Positions 18,280 through 26,975 of a stretch of DNA of 64,000 bases are shown piece by piece. A program made the translations under genes and the position numbers. The notes beneath the pieces were generated by a model. It saw only the letters and a list, made by a program, of their open reading frames with translations, did no database searches and was not told the origin of the DNA. The first letter of the stretch is position 1; the number at the start of each line of letters is the position of its first letter. Source of the stretch: Bin80 sp965207565 (GTDB lineage Bacteria > Bacteroidota > Rhodothermia > Rhodothermales > Bin80); the NCBI GenBank assembly GCA_965207565.1, contig CBDBMQ010000008.1, forward strand, positions 1 to 64,000, given 5' to 3'.

Positions 18280-19170
18280 GTGGACCGTTTCCTTGCCAGA
18301 CTGATGATGCTGACCCTGATTGGCGGGACTGCACTCTCATGCAATGAGTCCGCTACGCTGCAGGATAAAATAGAGGCAGTGATCAGTGAGTACCCGAATG
18401 CTACGGTCGCCGTGGCGGTTCGGGATGCAAGTACCCAAACCACTCTGGACATACTTCCTGACCGCTCTTTCCATGCCGCCAGCACGATGAAGGTGCCGGT
18501 GCAGATTGAAGCATGGCGGAGAGTTCGGGACACCGACCTCTCCCTGGATTCAACCCTCGAAGTAAAAAATTCTTTCCGCTCAATTGTAGATGGAATGCCC
18601 TACAGTATTGGGGAAGATTCGGACGATGAGATCTATGAACGACTGGGAGAGCGCATGACAATCTCGGAGTTGATCTATCAGATGATTACCGTATCGTCCA
18701 ATCTTGCTACGAATCTTCTGATTGACTTTCTGGGAGCAGAGTCTGTTCAGGAAACGGTTGATTCTCTGGGAGCTCCCGGCATGCAGGTGCTTCGGGGAGT
18801 AGAAGACCTCAAAGCCTTTGAACTCGGTCTCAGCAACTCAACGACATCCCGCGCTTTGGCAACCCTCTTGGAAGCCATCAGCCAGGGAAAGGCAGTCAGC
18901 CCTGCAGCAGATAGCAGCATGGTCAAAGTATTGCTGGACCAGGCATTCAATGAAATGATTCCCGATGGACTCCCGTCCGATGTGCTGGTTGCACACAAGA
19001 CGGGGCAAATCACGCAAATTCATCACGATGCGGCAATCATCTACCCGCCGAACTCCCCGCCCTATGTTCTGGTAATCCTGATTGAAGGATTGGACGAAGA
19101 TACCGAATCCGCTGCCCTGGGAGCAGCAATCGCACGCACGGTGCACACTGCACTGCGAAATGGAAAGTAA
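18280..19170 (+). CDS. Class A beta-lactamase-like serine hydrolase (lipoprotein)
   Basis: About 296 residues from a GTG four bases after hisG. The N-terminus has a hydrophobic run ending in TALSC, a lipobox, so it is probably an exported lipoprotein. Active-site motifs: S68-T-M-K71, S139-S-N141 and HKTG near the C-terminus. The Glu of the class A omega loop is not obvious (GVEDLKAFELGLSN), so true beta-lactamase activity is uncertain; a penicillin-binding or related serine hydrolase is possible. Co-transcription with hisEG looks coincidental. Confidence 0.8.
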   Translation: MDRFLARLMMLTLIGGTALSCNESATLQDKIEAVISEYPNATVAVAVRDASTQTTLDILPDRSFHAASTMKVPVQIEAWRRVRDTDLSLDSTLEVKNSFRSIVDGMPYSIGEDSDDEIYERLGERMTISELIYQMITVSSNLATNLLIDFLGAESVQETVDSLGAPGMQVLRGVEDLKAFELGLSNSTTSRALATLLEAISQGKAVSPAADSSMVKVLLDQAFNEMIPDGLPSDVLVAHKTGQITQIHHDAAIIYPPNSPPYVLVILIEGLDEDTESAALGAAIARTVHTALRNGK

Positions 19171-19782
19171 CCGGAGCAGCCGGGCTGTCTCTCTGCCTGA
19201 TCTGCTGCTCAGTACCAAACTCATCCATCACCCACGGATGATACACGGAATCATGGATTGCCGACCGAGCCACAAGGATGAACCGGGAAATATGATTGAT
19301 CTGTGTCCAAGAGAACCTACCGGCCTTATGGATAGAGTGCGAATAACGCTTCATGTTGGTCTTCACGGATTAACATGCATAACTCGCGGAGATATGTGAT
19401 AGATTGTCTCTTCATATCGCAGGACTTTCACCCGCTACGCTTTGCCGGTTGGCCTGACACACTGTTCCTTACCTCCATGTATTTTCGTGGCACACGTCAA
19501 GTAGCCCAGGATAATTTCACACCCGGGTTACTTTACATTCCCATAAATATCCCCAATCTTCATGCAGGATACGATACTGAGGACCCTGCAAACCTAGTGC
19601 GCCCTGCGTTTGGACACTGAGCAGTGTTGGATGTACTTGAGGGTAGCCTACCATTCGTGAATCTCGAGACCGGCGACGAGCGACTGATCTCGGCACCAGA
19701 CCGGAGCGCGTCACAATCCAATCCCTCCTGTCTCACAGGGTAACCCTTGAGGGCCGGCTGCACTGTTGGATCAACTTCTTTT
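19171..19782. other. Intergenic stretch before the TerB-like gene
   Basis: About 610 bases. An imperfect hairpin GAGCAG...CTGCTC with a long loop lies just after the hydrolase stop (about 19176-19212). Open frames here are short with no recognisable content. Base composition becomes GC-richer toward 19600, marking the left edge of the accessory unit. Confidence 0.4.
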
Positions 19783-19790
19783 GGAAGGAG
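19783..19790 (+). promoter_or_regulatory. Strong Shine-Dalgarno deciding a GTG start
   Basis: GGAAGGAG ten bases before the GTG at 19801. Most core genes in this window lack such a sequence, so it both fixes the start of the TerB-like gene and hints at foreign origin. Confidence 0.6.
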
Positions 19791-19800
19791 TAGATCATTA

Positions 19801-20931
19801 GTGTCATCAATCAATGAAATCATGGACTTAGCAGACAACATCGCGAAACAAGGGGCGCGCACGATACAAGCCGGAGTGGACGCGGTCACTAGCGTTGGCA
19901 AAAAAGTCCCCGACGTGGTTCGCAAGGTTGTGGAGAGGGACGAGACCGAAACAGGTACGCCACCGCAATACGTCGTCATCGAAGACCTGCCGGACGACAT
20001 TAAGGAGTGGTACTTGAGCGTGCTTGTGTGGCTCGTTCATGTCGACGATAGCCAGATTGACGAACGGGAGCTGTGCGAAATCCAATTGCTGATGACGCAG
20101 CTACAATGCAGCGCCGCAGTGCGCAAAGCCGTTCGCGAGGACCTCGAGAACCCACACAGACTGGTCGCCCAAACGCAGATCAATCGTATCCTGAAATACG
20201 GGGCCCCGGAAAATGACGATACGACGTTGGCCCTGAAATGCTCACTCATGAAGGATGCCATTCGGGTGTGCCGCGCCACCTCCGAAGGCCCCGCCTGTGA
20301 GCAACCCGAAATCCGTCGGCTGGCCGACATGCTTGAGTTGAACGACGAGCAAGTTCAATTCATCGAGAGCGCTTGCCTACAGGACGAAAAGATCCTATCG
20401 GGCGAGCTGTCGGACTCCCAGATCACGAACACGGCTAAAGAAATGGCAGCACAAGCCTTCGCCGTCGGTGTTCCTATCGCCGCCGTCTACCTGAGCGGCA
20501 GCGTGGCCGGACTCAGCGCCGCGGGCATCGCTTCGGGGCTCGCGGCACTTGGGCTGGGCGGCGTGCTGGGCCTGTCCGCAATGGTCACTGGTATCGGCGT
20601 AGCCATCATCGGCGGCGTGGTTGCATACAAGGGCGTGCAATGGGCTCTAGGTGGGGCCGAGCGAGACCGCGCCTCTCTCCGGGAACTGATGCTACAGGAA
20701 ATCCTGCGCATCCATCAGCGAGCAATCATCAACCTCGGTGAGGATATGTCGCACTTTGGCAAGCGCATCGCAGAGCTTTTCCAGGAAACGGAAAGAAACC
20801 GCAACGCCATCGACAAACTGTTGCACGAGGTGACCCTGCTATCCCGGTCGGCCGAAGCCATGACCAGACTTGGTAAGCAAGCGAACAACTATGAACATGA
20901 TTTGGAGGAAGCCTCCGGTCAGAGCGAATGA
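19801..20931 (+). CDS. TerB-like protein with glycine-rich membrane hairpin
   Basis: About 376 residues from the GTG at 19801. The middle (LPDDIKEWYLSVLVWLVHVDDSQIDERELCEIQLL) resembles the acidic helical TerB fold. It is followed by a 70-residue glycine/alanine-rich hydrophobic stretch (VPIAAVYLSGSVAGLSAAG onward) that could form a membrane hairpin, and by a coiled-coil tail. The gene is GC-richer than its neighbours and overlaps the next gene by ATGA. TerB-type domains occur in stress and conflict systems; the assignment is tentative and no enzymatic motif is seen. Confidence 0.6.
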   Translation: MSSINEIMDLADNIAKQGARTIQAGVDAVTSVGKKVPDVVRKVVERDETETGTPPQYVVIEDLPDDIKEWYLSVLVWLVHVDDSQIDERELCEIQLLMTQLQCSAAVRKAVREDLENPHRLVAQTQINRILKYGAPENDDTTLALKCSLMKDAIRVCRATSEGPACEQPEIRRLADMLELNDEQVQFIESACLQDEKILSGELSDSQITNTAKEMAAQAFAVGVPIAAVYLSGSVAGLSAAGIASGLAALGLGGVLGLSAMVTGIGVAIIGGVVAYKGVQWALGGAERDRASLRELMLQEILRIHQRAIINLGEDMSHFGKRIAELFQETERNRNAIDKLLHEVTLLSRSAEAMTRLGKQANNYEHDLEEASGQSE

Positions 20932-22379
20932 TGAACAAGACCATGCAGAACCAGGCTGAGCGGGCAGCTCTCGCTCAGCGGCTTCAGTTGGACGCCCTGC
21001 ACCGCGCCCTCCAGGGGTTGGAAAGCCAAGTCACCGCTCTGGAATCGGAATCCAACCGCCAATCTGCCGAGTTGTCATATATAGCCGAGATGATAGCGCA
21101 GCTTCGCGGCGCCGACCCGTCGCGTCTAGACTCTCAGGAGCGGACCAATGGCAAAACACCGGAGCACCGCCGACCTCCGCCTCGGGCGACACGAACCGCC
21201 CACAAGCACTCAACCGATCCGCCCGCCATTGTTCCACTGCCAAATCTGGGGGAGGACTGGGACGCATATATCCGTGATGTGGATCAATACATCGCCAATC
21301 ACGGGATTGAGGTGCCCCCAGATCCGTTTGGGCAACTTCTGCCTTGGGGTCGCGCAGCCGAGATCCGAAACCGGTTCATCGCGGACTTCTGCCCCGCACC
21401 GTGGGATCGTTGGGACTACGGCATCGTCGCGCTGGCGGTGATCGTCGGCGCTCTCACAGACTACCTGCTCGTCGCGACACCCGGGGGGACATTCAAGGGG
21501 CAGCCTCAGCGCGGTAGCCCGCTGACGGCATGGATGAAGGAACAGTCGAAGAATCTTGCTCCGATGAAGGGCGATGACGGCATCGACCGCAACGCCTTCC
21601 AACAGTGGATCGCCGAACTGACTACCGCCGCGGAAAAGTGGGCTAAGGTGCCCTATGACGTCGTCAGCCCAAAGATCGGGCTGCCCCCAGGAACCCATCG
21701 CCTGGCCTCACTCGGCCACAGTCCGCTACTCGGCCTGATCTTCGGAGTAAATGATATCATCTCTGGGACATGCACCTTCATTGATCAGTCCGGCACCTGG
21801 CAAGTGATTGACAATCCCCGCTACAAGGGCACTCGCGATCCCCTTGAGGCACTCGTCAAGGTAGTCGTACACGGATTCTCGGACATCTTCACCGCGCAAG
21901 GTTTGCCACCACCCTTCATGGCGCCATTCCAGTTCGTCAGTGCGAACTCTGGAGTTTCCCTGAAAGAAGAAGGGGATCCGGTATCGGTCAGAGATGTCGT
22001 GCGATACATGTATGCCAATGGCTATGATATGCGCCACTTCATGACTGCACAGATCTCGCCGGCAATCGCCGAGGCCATTCTGTGCATGTACCACAGCATT
22101 CGAGACTGCGCGGTCGACCCTAAGCTTGGGAAGACAAAAATCCCGAAAAAACTAAAGCGTGAGCAAATGCTGGTCCTCACACACGCTCTACTTGGATCCG
22201 TAAACATCTTGAAAACGGCGATGTATGGTTGGAATCCCATGGCGATCAACCTCGCCCAATTCCAGGCACTCGCGAATCGGATGCTATCACTGGTGAAGCT
22301 TGTCGCGGAGCGGGACCAAATGGTTGAGGATACACTGATCAAAGGATTAGAAAAGTTGCTCGCCGGCGAGTGCGATTAG
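20928..22379 (+). CDS. Hypothetical partner protein of the TerB-like gene
   Basis: A 483-residue protein of unknown family. It starts with a coiled coil (LDALHRALQGLESQVTALESE), has a Pro-rich linker, a hydrophobic stretch (DYGIVALAVIVGALTDYLLVATPG), a conserved-looking GHSPLLGLIFGVNDIISGT segment, and a helical C-terminus. No nuclease, ATPase or transferase motif is visible. The four-base overlap with the preceding gene means the two are made together, probably acting at the membrane. Confidence 0.55.
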   Translation: MMNKTMQNQAERAALAQRLQLDALHRALQGLESQVTALESESNRQSAELSYIAEMIAQLRGADPSRLDSQERTNGKTPEHRRPPPRATRTAHKHSTDPPAIVPLPNLGEDWDAYIRDVDQYIANHGIEVPPDPFGQLLPWGRAAEIRNRFIADFCPAPWDRWDYGIVALAVIVGALTDYLLVATPGGTFKGQPQRGSPLTAWMKEQSKNLAPMKGDDGIDRNAFQQWIAELTTAAEKWAKVPYDVVSPKIGLPPGTHRLASLGHSPLLGLIFGVNDIISGTCTFIDQSGTWQVIDNPRYKGTRDPLEALVKVVVHGFSDIFTAQGLPPPFMAPFQFVSANSGVSLKEEGDPVSVRDVVRYMYANGYDMRHFMTAQISPAIAEAILCMYHSIRDCAVDPKLGKTKIPKKLKREQMLVLTHALLGSVNILKTAMYGWNPMAINLAQFQALANRMLSLVKLVAERDQMVEDTLIKGLEKLLAGECD

Positions 22380-22568
22380 AGTCCGTTCGATGCCTCGCCT
22401 GATCCGATCATTGTGATCGCGACAAAGTACAACTTTCGGGTTGACGAGACCTACATCAAGGCGCAAGAGGGAAGCGAGCAAGCCTCCTACGACAAGCATA
22501 CCGTCAATAAATCGGATGCCTCCCTGCACAAAGATGCCAAGCTTTTCTGATGATTAGCTACTGCAGCG

Positions 22569-24023
22569 TCACGGATCCACACGAACCTTGTCTATCAGGT
22601 TACTCAATCTCATAACCATCTCTGGATAGTGTGGAGCAAGGTTATTGAATTCCCCAATATCTGTACGCAGGTTGTATAGCTCAAGCCAGGTCCGTTCGGA
22701 CTCAACAAAACGTAGTAGTTTCCAATCTTCTTGGCGGATAGCCTGTACATAATGCCCACCCCAACCGTTATTGAATTCCCAGTAAAAATATTCGTGTTGG
22801 GTTACTGGTCCCTCGTCGCGCAGCAGATTTCGCATCGAAATCCCGTTAGTGGGTGGTGCAGGTGTATCTGCAAAATCTGCAAGGGTAGCAGGGATATCCC
22901 AACTCCCCCAGGGATGGTCGCTCACGATGCCTTCTGGGATGATTCCGGGGCCCCAGGCAATTGCAGGTACTCGGATACCGCCCTCGTATAGATCACGTTT
23001 CAGCCCACGCAGGGGACCGTTGCTCTCAAAGAAACCAGGATCAGCTCCACCTTCAATATGTGGACCATTGTCACTGGTGAACAACACGATCGTGTTGTCA
23101 TCTAGTTCAAGATCGCGGATATGATCCAGTATCCGACCAACATCTCGATCAAGTCTGGAAACCATCCCTGCAAATGCTGCATGGGGTTGCTTCTGTCCGC
23201 GATACGTACCAATGACACCGCAACATGGAAATGGTTTTTCTGGCATTAGAAGGCTTCGTCCAGTGCTATCCTGATAGGGTCTCATGGACTCTGACGGCAC
23301 CAGAAGTTCCGCATGCACCAGCGGATAAGGGAGATATAATAGGAATGGATGATCCTTGTGCCGTGTAATGAAGTTCAGGCCCGCTTCCGTAAACAGATCC
23401 GGCGTATACTGTGTCGTATCAACAGGTACTTGTTCTGTTTTGCCGTTCTGAATACTGAACAGGTGATCTGTATAGTATGAGTGCGCGTGAACATGCCCCA
23501 GGTATCCCAGAAATTCATCAAATCCCTGCCGATCCGGTGCACCGTTTTCCGGTGTTCCAAATCCCCATTTGCCAAAGATGCCCGTGGAGTAATCTGCTTC
23601 CTTGAGTACTTCAGCCACGGTTAAGTCTGTTTCTTGAAGACCGGGACCGGCATTGGAGCGTGTATGTGAATGTGCCATGTCTACACCTGTCAGGAGGGCG
23701 ACGCGAGATGGTGCGCAGACGGTATGTCCGGCATAAAAGCTCGTGAATCTCATTCCCTCCGCAGCCATTTGGTCAAGTCTCGGCGTATGAATTTTCTTTT
23801 GACCATAAGCCCCCAAATCACCGTAACCAAGATCGTCTGCCAGTATCACGATAAAGTTTGGTGGCCGATCATGTGCTGTTTGTTTGGAGATGTGTTCAGA
23901 AAGAGATGCACGAATCACAGCATTTGATTGACTGGAGGTATCTGCAGGTTGGTAACCGGGCAGTTGTATGCTCAGTATCAGGAACGAGATTACCGAGAAG
24001 GTGACAGTTAGTGGACGTTGCAT
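22569..24023 (-). CDS. Secreted sulfatase (arylsulfatase family)
   Basis: About 484 residues from the ATG at 24023, giving a signal peptide (MQRPLTVTFSVISFLILS). The alkaline-phosphatase fold is shown by NFIVILADDLGYGDLG, the formylglycine motif CAPSR followed by ALLTG, and SDNGPHIEGG. The CxPSR Cys must be oxidised to formylglycine by a sulfatase-modifying enzyme, not in this window. Probably removes sulfate from polysaccharides in the periplasm or outside. An upstream in-frame start exists at 24095 but lacks a signal peptide. Confidence 0.92.
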   Translation of the reverse strand: MQRPLTVTFSVISFLILSIQLPGYQPADTSSQSNAVIRASLSEHISKQTAHDRPPNFIVILADDLGYGDLGAYGQKKIHTPRLDQMAAEGMRFTSFYAGHTVCAPSRVALLTGVDMAHSHTRSNAGPGLQETDLTVAEVLKEADYSTGIFGKWGFGTPENGAPDRQGFDEFLGYLGHVHAHSYYTDHLFSIQNGKTEQVPVDTTQYTPDLFTEAGLNFITRHKDHPFLLYLPYPLVHAELLVPSESMRPYQDSTGRSLLMPEKPFPCCGVIGTYRGQKQPHAAFAGMVSRLDRDVGRILDHIRDLELDDNTIVLFTSDNGPHIEGGADPGFFESNGPLRGLKRDLYEGGIRVPAIAWGPGIIPEGIVSDHPWGSWDIPATLADFADTPAPPTNGISMRNLLRDEGPVTQHEYFYWEFNNGWGGHYVQAIRQEDWKLLRFVESERTWLELYNLRTDIGEFNNLAPHYPEMVMRLSNLIDKVRVDP

Positions 24024-24110
24024 GATGTTATTGGGCAAAAGCGGGGTAGGTTTTGAAGCAGATACAAGATACCCGCGAAGTAACTGATATGCCATCTTTT
24101 TTCACTGGAG

Positions 24111-24134
24111 CTATCTGGCATCTGCCAGAAAATA
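24111..24134. promoter_or_regulatory. Inverted repeat upstream of the sulfatase gene
   Basis: TCTGGCA-tc-TGCCAGA, a perfect 7-base inverted repeat with outer CTAT/ATAG, about 90 bases before the sulfatase start. Its symmetry suits a dimeric repressor operator. The cognate regulator is not in the window. Confidence 0.4.
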
Positions 24135-24318
24135 GCCCTACCCGCTACATAGATTTGCCGCTTAACATGATTCCCTGATTTTAGACTTGCAGGGAGCACT
24201 TTTGAATAGTTGTGACACTCTTTAAATGATTCATCAGTGAGTTCGGGTTGACGTGCCACATCATTGGCCTATGGAAGCATCTGACAGCCCCGAACTGAGC
24301 ACCCATTGTACCTGTTGG

Positions 24319-24342
24319 TCAAACTCCGACAATTTGTCGGAG
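24319..24342 (-). terminator. Hairpin after the PLP decarboxylase gene
   Basis: A perfect 8-base stem CTCCGACA/TGTCGGAG with a 3-base loop, 12 bases beyond the decarboxylase stop on the minus strand, followed by only TTTG. Position and stem favour a terminator; the short T-run weakens it. Confidence 0.55.
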
Positions 24343-24354
24343 AGCCTGGCATGG

Positions 24355-25866
24355 TCAACTCTCTTTCAGATCGTTAACATGCTCGTTCAGAACCTCAAGT
24401 GATTCATTGATATCATCCAAGTGCGTTCGGAATGAGACGACCGCTAGACGTAGCACTACAGTTCCCCTGATTCGCGTGGAAGTCAAGAATACCCGACCAT
24501 CCCGATGCAGGTTATTGATCAGGGCGAGATTAAATTCGTTTGCATCTCCCTTTTCTGGAACGTAGCGGAACGTAACAATCGATAAGTCTGGTGCCGGGCC
24601 AACCTGAAATCCCTCGAAACTTTGGAGACGCTCATACGCGTACCGAGCCAGATGAATCTTTTCCGACAAGGCCGCACGGAACGGAGCAACCCCCAGAAGT
24701 TTGAGAGGCAGCCACATACGGAGTCCCCGAAAATGTTTGGACAATTCGGGAGATAAATATGCCGGGGAAAGTTCGTGGGCATCCGAGTCCATGTCCAGCA
24801 TGTATTCACCACGACCACCATGTGCTGGTCCAAGGAATTCCTGGTCACGTACCAGGAGGGCTCCTGTACCAAACGGCAGAAAAAGCGTCTTATGTGGGTC
24901 CAGTACAAGGGAGTTTGATTGATCCATGCCAGAGAGAACCTCCTGACCTTCTGGGCAGAGTGCGAAGAACGCGCCGTATGCACCGTCAACATGAAACCAG
25001 AGATGGTTTGAACGAGCGACGGAGGCGATATCTCCCATTGGGTCTACCGTGCCCATATTGGTCGTGCCGGCGGAAGCGACAATCAGCCACGGGTTCAGGC
25101 CGGATGCTCTGTCGGCGGCAATCGTTTTCTCAAGTGCCTCGGCAGACATCCGGCAGTAATCATCCTCAGCAACCCTGCGTCGTATCGAACTTCCCATACC
25201 CGCAATGCGGAGCGCCTTGTCCACACAATGGTGTGTGTGCTCGGTCATGTATACGACCGCACGATCATAATCAACCCCGCGGAGTCCATGTGCTTCACGC
25301 GCCGTAATCACCGCAGATAAATTGGCGATGCTTCCGCCGGAAGCTAGATATCCACCGGCCCCTTTGGGATAGCCGACAACCTCTGCCATCCAGCGAACAA
25401 GCATGTTTTCCATACGAACGGCTCCGGGAGCCGAGTGAAATACACCAGCATATCGCCCGCCGACGGCTGCAAGAAAATCGCCAAATGCAGAATGCACCAG
25501 GCCACCGGATGGAATGTAGCCGAGATACCGGGGAGATCCAGAATTCAGCCCTTCATGATCCACGTAATCATACAGGAGTTGTAATGTATCATCCAGCGAG
25601 ATCCCTGTCTCAGTGATGGGCGAGGACAGTAATCCCACACTCCGCTCCTTCGATTTGACGAAGGCAGGAGTCTCGCATACGTTTGAAATATGCTGACGGG
25701 CGTATCTTTCAACTTTTGTAAATAACTCTCCCAACTCCTCTTGAGTAGGTTCAAGCGCACGGGCCTGCTGCTCAAGTTCAGTCAAAAATTTCTGATTCAC
25801 TGAATTTTTCCTACTATCGTGTTGCCCGTTGGTACTGGATGCGGGAACCTGAACTGAATGATCCAT
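24355..25866 (-). CDS. PLP-dependent group II amino-acid decarboxylase
   Basis: A 503-residue cytoplasmic enzyme of the aromatic-L-amino-acid/glutamate decarboxylase family. Visible are the substrate-side RYLGYIPSGGLVHSAFGDFL, the cofactor-contacting ASAGTTNMGTVDP and HVDGAYGAF, and DPHKTLFLPFGTGALLVRD with the PLP-binding Lys. The LNPW and LGYIPS regions suit aromatic decarboxylases more than glutamate ones, but the substrate is not certain. It is divergent from the aldolase gene. Confidence 0.9.
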   Translation of the reverse strand: MDHSVQVPASSTNGQHDSRKNSVNQKFLTELEQQARALEPTQEELGELFTKVERYARQHISNVCETPAFVKSKERSVGLLSSPITETGISLDDTLQLLYDYVDHEGLNSGSPRYLGYIPSGGLVHSAFGDFLAAVGGRYAGVFHSAPGAVRMENMLVRWMAEVVGYPKGAGGYLASGGSIANLSAVITAREAHGLRGVDYDRAVVYMTEHTHHCVDKALRIAGMGSSIRRRVAEDDYCRMSAEALEKTIAADRASGLNPWLIVASAGTTNMGTVDPMGDIASVARSNHLWFHVDGAYGAFFALCPEGQEVLSGMDQSNSLVLDPHKTLFLPFGTGALLVRDQEFLGPAHGGRGEYMLDMDSDAHELSPAYLSPELSKHFRGLRMWLPLKLLGVAPFRAALSEKIHLARYAYERLQSFEGFQVGPAPDLSIVTFRYVPEKGDANEFNLALINNLHRDGRVFLTSTRIRGTVVLRLAVVSFRTHLDDINESLEVLNEHVNDLKES

Positions 25867-26040
25867 AGCAGTGGTATCTTTGGAGAGTTGATAAAAAGTC
25901 CGTGCACTCTGAATTGAGTGAGCAGAAAAGCATTCACGGAGATCAATCTTGGCCGCATATATCGAAATGGGAGGTACGACCAGCTACACTCAGGATAAAT
26001 ACGAACATAAACCCAAAATGCTTCATAAATTTGTAAAAAG

Positions 26041-26688
26041 ATGAAAAATCGAAAAGCACTGACTCAAAAAATGCTTGCATCGGGCGCGATAGCTGTTTTG
26101 CGTCTCCGAGAAGCATTACCGCTCAAGCCAGCGGTGGATGCGCTCATACACGGAGGGATCACGGTTCTTGAAGTTACCCTGACAACCCCGAATGCGCTAT
26201 CCTCAATTGAAGCCCTGCGAAAATCCTACGGAGCGGAGATCTTGGTTGGGGCTGGATCGGTGATCACAAAAGAGCAGACTCATGAGGTTGCTTCAGCGGG
26301 AGCAAATTTTATCGTGAGCCCGATCACTAAGAAAGATGTAATCCATGCCGGGCACACTCACGGTTTACCGGTTCTGCCAGGTGCATTGACCCCCACCGAA
26401 GTACAGATTGCTCATGAGTCCGGCGCGGACATGGTGAAAGTCTTTCCTGCAGAACAGCTGGGGTTGAGCTATATAAGAGCACTTTTAGCTCCACTCCCAC
26501 ATTTAAAGTTGGCACCAACAGGAGGCGTGACTCCCGAAAATGCAGGAAAGTGGATTCGTGCAGGTGCCGCGGCCGTAGGTTTGGGTAGTGCTCTGTTTGA
26601 TACAGAGGCAATTCGAAGTGGTCAACTTTCAATACTTACCGAACGCGCCCGCACTCTATGTGCAAGTATTGCAGAAGCGCGGGAATAA
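26041..26688 (+). CDS. eda: KDPG/KHG aldolase
   Basis: A 215-residue class I aldolase splitting 2-keto-3-deoxy-6-phosphogluconate into pyruvate and glyceraldehyde-3-phosphate. TIM-barrel landmarks: EVTLTTPNAL with the catalytic Glu, LVGAGSVI, PGALTPTE, DMVKVFPAEQ with the Schiff-base Lys, and PTGGVTPEN. Normal length. It stands alone; in this setting it may serve uronic-acid catabolism from sulfated polysaccharides, which is an inference. Confidence 0.93.
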   Translation: MKNRKALTQKMLASGAIAVLRLREALPLKPAVDALIHGGITVLEVTLTTPNALSSIEALRKSYGAEILVGAGSVITKEQTHEVASAGANFIVSPITKKDVIHAGHTHGLPVLPGALTPTEVQIAHESGADMVKVFPAEQLGLSYIRALLAPLPHLKLAPTGGVTPENAGKWIRAGAAAVGLGSALFDTEAIRSGQLSILTERARTLCASIAEARE

Positions 26689-26893
26689 ATCTGATGCACC
26701 TACGTTCGTATCCGAAGGAAATGATTGAGCAATGTCATCGGGGCGGGGGGCGTTTCGTTGGTCACGGGTGCACTTGAAGTCCGAGGGAGTTGGAATGGTG
26801 ACGGGGTTGGTAATGGCTTCTTATAGCCTGTAAATGATCTATCGTTTTCGTTTCTACTATGAATCGGGTGTTTGATGGCGTTTGGTGTATATG

Positions 26894-26921
26894 TTCGCCA
26901 ATAAGATGCGTTATTGGAAAC
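26894..26921. repeat. dif-like inverted repeat, candidate recombinase core site
   Basis: TTCGCCAATAA (26894-26904), spacer GATGCG, TTATTGGAAAC (26911-26921). The inner seven bases of each arm match perfectly (CCAATAA/TTATTGG), and 8 of 11 arm positions agree. Two 11-base arms around a 6-base spacer is the layout of Xer/dif sites. It lies 54 bases upstream of a tyrosine recombinase start. I found no second complete copy in the window. Confidence 0.4.
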
Positions 26922-26975
26922 TTTATCGGTTTTGAGGAGTTTTTGCTCTTATTCCAAGCCTCAAGCCTGTTTCCC

